DNA of 64,000 nucleotides, from the NCBI GenBank assembly GCA_033439765.1, contig JAULSN010000003.1, forward strand, positions 1,302,001-1,366,000. The letters run 5' to 3'. This stretch comes from Lasiosphaeria ovina. Taxonomy: Eukaryota > Ascomycota > Sordariomycetes > Sordariales > Lasiosphaeriaceae. The position numbers were made by a program, and so were the translations under genes. The notes beneath the pieces were generated by a model. That model did no database searches. It was given only the letters and a program-made list of their open reading frames with translations, and was not told the DNA's origin. This document shows, one piece after another, positions 10,183 to 19,858 of the stretch; positions within the stretch are counted from its first letter, which is position 1, and each line of letters starts with the position of its first letter.

Positions 10183-13005
10183 GATGAGAAGTCGTGCGGG
10201 ATGGAGAGCAACACTCGCGCTCTCCGAGCTTGTACTTTCTAAGCTGGTACTTGTATTGAAGTCAATGAATACAAGACAGTTTTGGAGGTGCATATGCCTT
10301 GTCTCAACCGGACGATGTACAGGTACTTCTTCCACAGCGGCAACCACAGCAAGTAGTAAGCAAAAGGACAGACGACTTTTTGGCACGGGTAATGACAGAA
10401 CTCAGCAGAATTAATAAAAGTGTTGTTTTCGAAACCGTGGTAGAGGGACAGCTTATTATATACTTCAAGTCTCGCTCTTTGAGGAGCACCACTGAACAGT
10501 CGGCATAGCGACCTTGACAATGGAACTCCGATTGGAATGGACAAAGGCAGCCTAACAATTCTCTTGTACAAGCCGTGATTTTCCTTTATGCGGCGAATGA
10601 AGCACATAACTTCAATTGTGTCTGTGAAGCTCAGGACTCAGGGTGAGTTCGCAACTCTGCACCCTTCGGACGTCGGAGCTTCTGCGGTGAAGTCATCGCG
10701 GCACAACCCAGTATGCGAGAAGATGATTCGTGGCTAGGACTCTGCACTAGCAAGTTCGCGATAGGAGAAGATTGTTGGCTGTTGGTTGTCGTTGAGTTGC
10801 AAGCAGTGAGTGGCCAGGTAATTAGGCAGCACAGGTGGAGGGAAATCCTCCAAATTCCCCAAGGAATAGTTAGTGTAAGGATCACGCGGGCAACCTTTGG
10901 GATCAAGAATCTAACTAGATAGGTAGTTGGGTAATTAGGTAATTAGTGTGTTTCTCGTGGTGATGAGTTGCGCCAGTGTTGGGCTGGGCACACACACGCA
11001 CGCTCCTGGCCAAGTGACTGTCGTGCCTCGGAATCTGGGATGTGACGGGAGATCAGTGAGCACAAGATCGGCGCTTCTTGTGCCGGGACAGCACTGAGCA
11101 AGAGGGCAGCTGGTAAAACGCGCCGACTCCCGGCTGTCCAGCTCGTCACCTGCCAGCGCCTGATTGGCCGGCTCGTCGCCATGTTTGCGTCCACCGTTTC
11201 AGCGCTGGCGGACAGACGTCTCTGATTGGAACAGCAGATCGAGGTTGGACAGCGTGGTGGGCCGCACAGGGCTTGCGCTCATCGCCAAGCGACACTAGGA
11301 CCACCGTTGTTCATGTGGCATGTGAAAGACCTCCCAGCCTACCTCGCATCGCCCAGCGGCACATGCCCCTCGAAATAGCCGTTTCTTCGGCCTTCAAAGT
11401 TCCTTCTTGTCCCAAGGAACATTCGTACAGCCCAAGATCGACTCATTTCCAGTCTGGATTGCCTAGGCACACGAGGCACAGTGCAACGTAGAGGGTGCCG
11501 CGGATCTGGAAGGGGGCTAGACCTGAGAGAACGAGAGAATGACGCCAGCGTTACGGAGGAATGGTCTTCATATGATCAAGCCCCGACCAACCAACGGGGC
11601 AGGGCAAACGAAACTTATTATCTTGGCTTGGGGTAGATCCTTAAATCGCCTTGTCCGCCTTGCGCACTTCGTCTCGTTTCCTCTCCACTATTTCATTCCT
11701 CGCCCGACGAACCGACAGAACCCAGATTTCCATTTGGCTTCCAGCTGCACCTTCCGCCCTCAGCGGCCCTTCCCGCCTGACGTTGGAAGTTTAAACGCCC
11801 GGCAGCGATATCGGATTGCGCTAGCTTACACGGGCAGCTCCCAGGGTCCCTAGCTCGCAGATTTGGCCGCCTTGGGCGCTCCGCTGCCGACTCCATTTTC
11901 CACTTTCATCTCCACTCGTCTCTCCTCTTTAAAACAGGGACAACGGCCTGTCTCTTCGGTTCTTGCCCTGTTCAGTGGCGGTGACTCTTTCTCAAGCACG
12001 AACCGTCGAACTAACAAAGCACGGGAATTGCTGGGGCCCACCTAGTCTTATTAATCCCTCCTGAAAACATCATCACCCTCCCCTGGAGTTACGCCCTCAA
12101 ACGTGGGGTTCCGGCGGACAGGCGGGGTACAGACGGAGACGTGCTGCGACGGCCAGCAAATCAACATTGTCCACCATCTCCACTGATCTTGGCCCCACTA
12201 CCTGACCGCCTGTTTCTCAACAAATCTGCGGGTGTCGAAAGTAGCCCGTGAGGGACCGTACGGCACTTCGAAATTCGAAACTCTTGTCAATGTCCCACGT
12301 GCGCCGGTGACCTGGCTGCGTGCTTCACAAATCCCTGGTTCAAAAGAGCCCGCACCCACGGGTCTGACTCTGCATTGCAGCAGCCCTCGGGCAACAGACG
12401 CTGACATTCTCCCGGGCCCGTATCTGTACAGGTCAAGTTGCCGGCCGGAGTACTGAATACGCCGGACACTGGTTGTTCCCTTTCCAAGACGGGAAACGAG
12501 GTCCTGCACCCAGGTCAAGCCTGCATATATTGACCTGCATTCGCGGCAAGCCAAGCCTGTCTGGTGCTTCCCGCAGCTGTGCTACGTGCCAATCGCAGAC
12601 TGGCTCGTTGAGCCACCGCCGTCAATTGGCACGCTTCATTCGCCTCTCCGCCAACAGCGCTGTTCAGGGGTCTTGGTTAAGCTTCCCACAAAAGCCCTCA
12701 CGAACCTCCAGCCGCCTGCCGATTGTTTATTCCCCGACCGAGTCAGACAGGAGATAGCTTGACCGCAACTTTTGGGGGGTCGAAAGCAATTTAACAGACT
12801 AGGGCTTGCTTCGCTGTGGCAACCGACACATCTCGCCTGGGTTGATGCTGGTAATCCACCCTTGGGCCCACCGTTTAAACAATTGAAGAGTGCCATTTTG
12901 CGTTCCCAAGCCAAACGCTTCTTCTTGCTCTCTCAACTGGCTCGTTGAGCTTCCTCCCGACTTGTCAGTTGTCATGCTTCAGCAGATTGCAGAGCAGTCG
13001 CTGCC
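10183..13005. other. Divergent intergenic region, 2.8 kb
   Basis: No gene recognised on either strand. Open frames are below about 125 codons and have no motifs. The right 400 bases probably hold the promoter and leader of the gene at 13006; several TCTC/CTTC runs occur there. Confidence 0.5.
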
Positions 13006-13839
13006 ATGTCTCACCTGTCGCCCTCCAATCGTCCCCTCTCACGCGTGAGCTTGGCTCCTTCAGACACGACCTATCACAGCTTTCACGAAGTCGAACTCTA
13101 CGAACCCAACCTTGTTCCAGCACCTGCACCGGGCCCGGCCGTCCGGAAGTCTCCCGTGTTTCCCGCTTCCAAGGAGAACGACATGTCGGTGGCGCCCGAG
13201 ATGAGCCGCCAGGACTCTGGCTACGGCTCCATATCCCGGAAGGACTCGCCATCCTCTCATCGACGCATGTCAACAACGTCGGCCTCTTCGTCCGCACACC
13301 GCCGGCGCACAAGACCATGTGTTCAGCGGTCGACAAAGTCTGGCCCCGTCTCGTACCTTCCGCGAAACAGCCGACGCCAGTCTATCTCGACCCGTCCCGC
13401 CTACCAGTCACGGCAGTCGGAACCAATAACATTCTTCCACTTCCCCCATTTCACCACCGCGGAACCCCCGGTCGACGAAACAGAAATGACGGACAACGCC
13501 CGCCGTGCTCCGGATTTCACGGGCGGGCCCGACTGTCCGTCGAGCTCCGAGACATCGGCATACCCTCTCCCGCCCCAGACAACACACTACTGGACAAGCG
13601 ACCGGACACGACGGCTCGAATACGCAGCCATCGATGCAGCTCGGAAGGGCGTTCGAGGCTGGGTCATGCGCCACGTGGTCCCCGATTGCTTCGTCCCGAA
13701 GAGTAAAAGACACATGGGCTTCGAGGATGATCGGGGCAGCGTCGTGCGGTACCGGCTGGAGCTTGATGCTGAGGACGGCCCCGAAAAGAGCGGCAAGCGG
13801 GGGAAGGGGTGGTGGGTCAGCATGCGGAATTTCCGTTGA
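13006..13839 (+). CDS. Uncharacterised Ser/Arg-rich protein
   Basis: Single exon, 277 residues. The N-terminal 150 residues are disordered, Ser/Pro/Arg-rich and contain SRQDSGYGSISRKDSP, a likely phosphorylation cluster. The C-terminal third is more ordered: HYWTSDRTRRLEYAAIDAARK, then GVRGWVMRHVVPDCFVP, then an acidic-to-basic end with GKRGKGWWVSM. The ordered tail looks conserved rather than random. No function is recognised. Two long frames on the other strand and one in another plus frame are shadows. Confidence 0.72.
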   Translation: MSHLSPSNRPLSRVSLAPSDTTYHSFHEVELYEPNLVPAPAPGPAVRKSPVFPASKENDMSVAPEMSRQDSGYGSISRKDSPSSHRRMSTTSASSSAHRRRTRPCVQRSTKSGPVSYLPRNSRRQSISTRPAYQSRQSEPITFFHFPHFTTAEPPVDETEMTDNARRAPDFTGGPDCPSSSETSAYPLPPQTTHYWTSDRTRRLEYAAIDAARKGVRGWVMRHVVPDCFVPKSKRHMGFEDDRGSVVRYRLELDAEDGPEKSGKRGKGWWVSMRNFR

Positions 13840-15352
13840 CAACCCCCCACCGGACCCTCCCGGCCTCCCGCCCCGGCGCCCCCTCATCCCGTCGGGCATG
13901 CATCCACGGTTCTCATTGGCCAAGATTTTTGGCATCTCGCAAAACAACACATTTGGGTTTTCATCAGCACAGCGGCACCATAAACACATCAGCACGGACA
14001 GGCGTTATATACCCCCCCTGCATTTCTGTCCATGGCTCTCATGGCATAATCACAGACTGGAATCTAGCCAAGCATATTGGCATTTTCTGCATCTGCACGT
14101 ACGAATTTTTAATGACGCATTGGACGGTGGAGGGAAGAGTCCAGTTGACTAGACATGATTTTACAGGAGATGAACGAACGAATGATAGATGATGGATGAG
14201 GGACTCGTCCAAGATTTGCATAAGGAACCAAGCTAGGATGAGGAACAAGTTGGACATAATCCCTAAAAGATGGCCGCATAGTAGATTGGTGTATATAGCG
14301 GAATTTCCTTTGTCGATAACTATACTTCTTACTTACACTTTACCTTGTTCCCTTCCCGCGGCTTCGCACCCTGCACTGCAGCCGTGGGCTACTAAACTCT
14401 TTGCATGCATGAGCTGCTTGCATCGGCATTCGGCACGAACCTTGGTCGAGCGCGCCGACCCGCCTGGGCACAGAAAACCAAACGGAGTTACGACTCTATC
14501 AAAGTCGACCATTTGTTGGCTTCCCTGTTCACGTCGCCGGACTTTGGCGCGAGAGAAAGAGGTCGTTCCAACACGTGGTTTGTTGAATTGTCTTTTTCTT
14601 CTTTCTTTTTCAATCTCTTGAATCTTGATGTGCTAATGAGTTCAGTACCATCCAGCAGGATAACCTAGACTCCAACATGTTTTGAAACCGCTGTTTGAGA
14701 ATTCCATCTTTCCAGCCAAAGTAGATGGTCCCTCTTGGTCTTATCGTGTCGAGTGAGGCATGGACCCAAGCACCCGGGTTCTGCAATCACCAGCCGACAT
14801 AATGAGGGAGCTACAAGACAGAGGGCTGGAATGCGGGTAGCTCAATTTCGCACCACTGCCTTCCTATGCTTGGGCAAGCTCGCCTATTTTTCTGGGCTTG
14901 CCTATCGTTCGCGAGGAATGAGACCCTACTCCGTGCCTGGAACGTTGAAGGCCCCAAGACACCAATCCGCAAAGACAGGGGAAATTACCCACATATCTCT
15001 GTGCTCCCCAGCGCCAGTTCTCTTCCATCTCAAGAATGTGAACGCGTTCGGCGGCAAGAGTAAACACGCGTCGAGAAAAAGGGGACCGAAGAAAAGAAAA
15101 AAGAATTCCCCGGCTCGCGCCGGTGATAAGGAAAGGGGATCACCCGAGATGAAAATCCAGACGCGCTCTCTCGCCTTAGACGATATAATGCGGCCGTGAA
15201 TTGCCGTACTACTTCATCGCTTCCTCTTTTCTCTGTTCGACAGCACCGAATTTGATTCCCCCTTCCCACCAGCGTCGAGGCCGATCCTGCACAACAAACA
15301 GCTCTCGACTCTCCCTTTATTTCTTTCTTTCTTTCTTTCTTTCTTTCGAGAC
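13840..15352. other. Intergenic, 1.5 kb
   Basis: No gene recognised. A TTTC tetranucleotide run (about 15324-15347) lies immediately before the ATG at 15353 and is probably part of the transcribed leader of that gene. Confidence 0.5.
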
Positions 15353-17086
15353 ATGCCCCGGCTGAGGACGCCGTCGCCGCTGGTCTCGCCCAAGATGAAG
15401 TCGACGGCCACCATGTCGCCCACGGCAGCGAACACCAAGATGCCGGCCATGTCGCCGTCGTCGTCGTCGCCCGTGACGTACATCCCGCCGCTGTGCGACG
15501 GGGCGTGCGGGACCATGCCGCGGTCGCAGCAGCCGGCGTGGGCGGTGCTGCGGCGCGAGGCGGCGCAGATGGCGGCGGCCATGCCCGCGCTGTGCTGGGC
15601 CGTGTGGACGCAGCGCCGCCACATGTCGTGGGTCGACACGGGCCACCTGGCCGTGCAAATGCACCTAGCGGGCGTCGAGATGTGCATGCTGCTAGCCGCC
15701 GTCCCGCTCGCCCTCGCGCTGCCCGGCGCCGTCTTCGCCCTGTGGGCCGCCGCCTGCGCCGCCTACGTCGCCGCCGTGTGCTGGCTGCTCAACGCCCGCG
15801 ACCACACCCACCACTGCTCCGCCGGCTCCAAGGGATGGATGATGGGCCAGGAGACCGAGGACGAGAAGTGGCTGTTCCTGGGCGGCATGGGCGTGAGGTC
15901 AGTGAAGAATATCAAACCACTGTCAAGGTCTGGGTTGCTGACGTAGAAACAAAACAAAAGCTCGCGCCACTGCCACCACACGACGCTCCCGGCGCTGTCG
16001 CGGCTCTTCAGCCGGCCCATGACGTGCATCTGCATGCCGACGTACGGGCTGCCGCTGGACCTGGCGGCGGTGATGCTGCAGCGGTGCCTGGCGGTGCCGA
16101 GCGCGGCGCGGCGCACGCTGTATGCGCAGCTGCGCAGCGCGGTGCTGGATGACTCGCTGAGCCGGGTCGTGGTGCTGGCGCAGAACCACGGCGCCGTGCT
16201 CGCCGCCCAGGCCGTCGCCCAGCTGTGCGCCGACGTGCCCGCCGACAAGCTGCGCAAGCTCGAGGTCTACACGTTTGGCGCCGCCGCCGCAGAGTTCGTC
16301 CTGCCGCTGGGAGAGGACAGAAATAGCACTGTCCCTGAGCCCGCCCTGCACCACCACCAGCCCGCAGACTCCAAGCTGCTGCACGAGCGCCGCGGCGTCC
16401 ACGTCGAGCACTTCGCCCTCGTCGCCGACCCGTTCGCCCAGATGGGTGTGCTGCAGAGCGTGCGCATGAACATGGAGGGCCGGTTCTGCGGCGGCGTGTT
16501 TATCGTCAACGACGTCGTGTCGCCATCGCCATCGACAACAGCAGCAGCAGCAGCAGCAGCAGGAACGACACCACAAAAACAGGCTGGCCACACTGGCAAC
16601 GCCATGAAGGGGACGATGATGGAGGACTACATGCTGGCGCTGTTCCCGGGGCAGATGGCAATGCTGGCGGGAGGTAAAGGAGTAGCCGGGGCGGCAGTGG
16701 CGGGCCGGCGCAGCGTGCTGGACAGCGTCATGACCATCGACCGGGACTGCGCCGAGAAGCGGGAGATTGCGGCCATCACCAACTACTACGCGGCGTCGCG
16801 CAAGAGGAAGGACGGCAGCGGCCCCAACGGCAGCAGCAACAACGGCAAGCGGCTGAGCTGGACGGGCCTCGCGGCGACGACGGCGGGCCAGCACAAGAAC
16901 GGCGTCAGCGCCGGCATGGAGGGCCTCGAGATGGCGCGCAAGGGCTGCAAGAACTGCGACGGCCACAAGGGCCGCGATGTCAGCTGGCTGGTGCGCTACG
17001 CCTGCGCAGATCCCATGGACCCCATGGCCATGCACGACGCCAAGCAGGTCCCCCCAACAACCACCACGCCATGGGCATGGGCATGA
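15353..17086 (+). CDS. Alpha/beta-hydrolase-like protein lacking the nucleophile Ser
   Basis: Two exons: 15353-15897 and 15961-17086, 556 residues; this junction keeps frame and leaves a CTGAC branch site about 20 nt before the acceptor (an alternative, 15892/15947, also keeps frame). A disordered N-terminus is followed by one or two hydrophobic helices around residues 107-145 (LLAAVPLALALPGAVFAL). After the intron, SRVVVLAQNHGAVLAAQAV and KLEVYTFGAAAAEF have the strand-turn-helix pattern of a lipase nucleophile elbow, but GxSxG is replaced by QNHGA. A poly-Ala stretch near residue 385 is encoded by a CAG-type repeat. It is probably a non-enzymatic or altered hydrolase-fold membrane protein found in filamentous fungi; function unknown. 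Confidence 0.72.
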
Positions 17087-18247
17087 TGGGCAGGCTGTAG
17101 GAGCCTGGTCTTGTCCCTTTTGTGTTTTTACATCTGTCGACATGCGTACCTACCTGTTTAATCTCTAATTGTGTGGGAAGGAAAAAGGGGTCTATAATTG
17201 GTCTTCTGTGGTATTGGTATGTGTTGACAAGGACAAGCTGTATCACAAGCTTTCTCTTCTACTCTGTTTTTAATCGAATACCATTTCCAACACCTGCCGT
17301 GTCAAACATGAAATGTAGTTCTGATCGCTTGCCAAGTATATTGTCTATCTCATGCAACTGATGACCGTCCGGCCATTGCTTTCCTTGGCCGATGATTCGA
17401 TTCCTGGATCCCGCATTTAAACGACCTTGCTGCGCGAACCAGCGTACCGTCGCGAGCCTCGGGGAATTTAGTAGCTCAGGCGGGGAATGCGTGTAGATGC
17501 TTATCTTGGCACCTGGGGGACTTTCCTATTAGACTTTCATGTAAGAAGACAGTCGTAGAGAATCATAACTATTCCAACCTGTGCCCACCATCTTTGGGAC
17601 AACTCGCTCTCCACTAAACTCCACGGAGCTCCTCCATCTTTCAGTTAGTTAGTGATTCGCGCTCGTTATTAATCTCGAACTCCTAACTCCGAGTAATTCC
17701 AGTTGCCCTTTCGCTTCCTTCGGGCGAGATATTCCCGTACCAACTCCTAAGTAGGCATCCCCCTCTCCTGCTGCTGCGAGGTAAGCGTCACCACTAATTA
17801 CTAATCAGGGGCACCGGCCGCTGAGATGGGCGTGTGAGAGACATTGTGTAACATGAACCTTCCCAACGGTCTCTGCCAACACCACCCACGACTATTCATT
17901 GCTATCTCCCTAGCTTGCGCAGGATTGGCCCTTTGATCGCCCGACAATGCGGGCCTTGGCGCCAATCACACCCCGTCTTCCTCTCTTTCTCTAGACCTAG
18001 CCCATTGTTGGCCTTTGAGGCACAGCAACCCAGCCAACTGCGCCGGTTAATCGTTACCGTGGGCGATCGCCGCCATTCTACTTAGGGGGGCCGCCCTTTG
18101 CGGACTTAGCAGGCAAATACCGCAATCACCGCCGCTAAAATCCGTTTCGACGTCACAACCACCCTAGCGGCGGAGGGCCGAAGGCGCGACGGCGCGGTTC
18201 CCAACGGCCGATATAAGGGCCGCCATGCGGCGCAGGCTTGATCCGGA

Positions 18248-18289
<42 letters not shown>

Positions 18290-18372
18290 GTCGGCCCAAT
18301 CAAGTAAATAATCATTTCAACTCGCCCAACGAGCCTCAACGACCGCACATCAAAACCAGTAAACACTTGACC
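17087..18372. other. Intergenic, 1.3 kb
   Basis: No gene recognised. It ends in the ATT microsatellite and the leader of the dehydrogenase gene. An open frame entering that gene through the ATT repeat encodes only a Tyr run and is not real N-terminal sequence. Confidence 0.5.
18248..18289. repeat. ATT trinucleotide microsatellite, 14 units
   Basis: Fourteen uninterrupted ATT units lie 83 bp before the start codon of the short-chain dehydrogenase, so probably in or near its leader or core promoter. The number of units is likely to vary between strains. Confidence 0.95.
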
Positions 18373-19337
18373 ATGTCCGCTCCGGCTCTCAGCACGCCCA
18401 AACGGCCGCTCACGTGGCTCATCACAGGCTGCTCGTCGGGGATCGGCCTGTCACTTGCGCGGCTGGTGCAAGCGCGGGGCCACAGGCTGATCGCAACCTC
18501 ACGCTCGCCGGCGCGCACGCCCGAGCTGGTGGCCGAGGTGGAGCGCAACGGCGGGACGTGGCTGGCGCTCGACGTGACGGACCGCGGCTCGGGCGCGGTC
18601 GTGGCGGAGCTGGACCAGAACGGCCACCAGATCGACGTGCTGGTCAACAACGCCGGCGGGTCGATCCACGCGCCGTCCGAGATCTACACCGAGGACGAGC
18701 TGCGCGCGCAAATGGACCTGCTGTACTTTGGCCCCGCGCGCCTGGTCCGCGCCGTGCTGCCGCACATGCGCCAGCGCCGGTCCGGTATCGTCGTTAACAT
18801 CAGCACGGGCGCTGCGCTCGAGGGCCGCGACAGCATGGGCGCGTACGCCGCTGCCAAGGCCGCTCTGGACGGTGAGTTGTCTTGATTAAGTCTCTCTGGG
18901 TGATGGAAAACGCCGGAAGCTGACACACCCATTTCTCGTGGCTGGCAGCCATGTCGCGGGTCATGGCCAAGGAGATCGCGCCGTTCAACGTCCGGCTGCT
19001 AGTCGTCATGCTGGGCACGTTCAACACCAACATGCCGAGCGTGGCGGCCATGGGCGCGACGCCGCTGCCCGACGACTACAGGGGCTCCGTAGCCGACCAG
19101 ACGATGCGCCTGATGAGCGGCGGGTTCCAGCCCGACGGCGACAAGGACAAGGCCGTGCGGGCCGTCTTCGACGTCGTCGTCGGCGAGGGCCCCGTCGGCG
19201 CCGGCCGCGAGGCCGAGCGCCTGCTGCCCCTCGGCAGGGACATGGCCGCGCGCGTCAGGCTCGTGCAGGACAACCTGGCCCACACCATGGAGGTCTTTGG
19301 CGACGTGTGCAACAATGTGTACATAGACGGGAGGTAG
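18373..19337 (+). CDS. Short-chain dehydrogenase/reductase (classical SDR)
   Basis: Two exons, 18373-18871 and 18949-19337, 295 residues. It carries the classical SDR set: TGCSSGIG (TGxxxGxG, dinucleotide binding, residues about 19-26), LALDVTD (adenine-ring pocket), NNAGG, an NIST strand with the catalytic Ser, and YAAAK (catalytic Tyr and Lys) just before the intron. Fungal proteins of this type are NAD(P)-dependent oxidoreductases on small carbonyl or hydroxyl substrates, with a long variable C-terminal part. The start at ACCATGTCC is well placed. No neighbouring gene suggests a pathway. Confidence 0.93.
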
Positions 19338-19858
19338 AGAGCCAGTTGCTTCTTTTTCAGAGCCGAAGAGACAACGCAAGGGGATTTAGTTTGTCGGATA
19401 AGAGGATAAGAGCAAAAAAGGAGCAACCAAAAAGAAAGACACATATCACTAGGGAAACGAGATAAGTTTTAGTCTTTTAAAGTCACCAAGACTTGCTGGC
19501 TTGCTCCATGGACAATTGAGATACCTAGGAAGATAATAACTCATCTAGAGGTACTATCTAATACATGCATTCCGCCTTGGGCCGCCTGCCCGACAGTTAC
19601 CAGACTGTTTCTGAGTGGGGCCTGCCCTGACAGTTACCAGACTGTTTCCGAGTGGGGACCTGCCCGATATTCAATTCCCAGATTGGGGGGAGGGGGGGGG
19701 GGGGGGGGGGGGTTTCATGAGGACCTGCCTTTCAGTTTCCAGACTGAGCTTTGCCAAAAGGAAGAAAGAAAAAAAAAGGACTTGCCTTTACCACAAAAGA
19801 AATCCTTGCCAAAAGGCACAATCAGATCCATTCGCGCCGAGTCCAAGGGCGTGAGGTC
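19338..19858. other. Convergent 3' intergenic region with degenerate tandem repeat
   Basis: Lies between the dehydrogenase end and the DUF2235 gene end. Contains the 36-38 bp degenerate repeat and a 21-G run listed separately. No gene. Confidence 0.6.
19585..19748. repeat. Degenerate 36-38 bp tandem repeat with embedded G21 run
   Basis: Units start with CCTGCC at 19585, 19621, 19659 and about 19724, and share CAGTTACCAGACTGTTT or decayed forms of it, ending in GAGTGGGG. The first two copies are nearly identical; the third and fourth are diverged. The third unit's terminal G tract is expanded to an uninterrupted 21-G run (19692-19712). Confidence 0.85.

Noticed and set aside
12945..13706. 253-codon plus frame and a 195-codon minus frame over the gene at 13006
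   Set aside because: Both are shadows; the 13006 frame has the more natural protein composition and a stop matching the end of coding bias.
15923..17143. 406-codon minus-strand open frame
   Set aside because: Antisense shadow of the alpha/beta-hydrolase-like gene; His/Ala/Val-rich with no domain.
18238..18372. N-terminal extension of the short-chain dehydrogenase through the ATT repeat
   Set aside because: It would encode a poly-Tyr run from a microsatellite; the ATG at 18373 starts right before the SDR fold.
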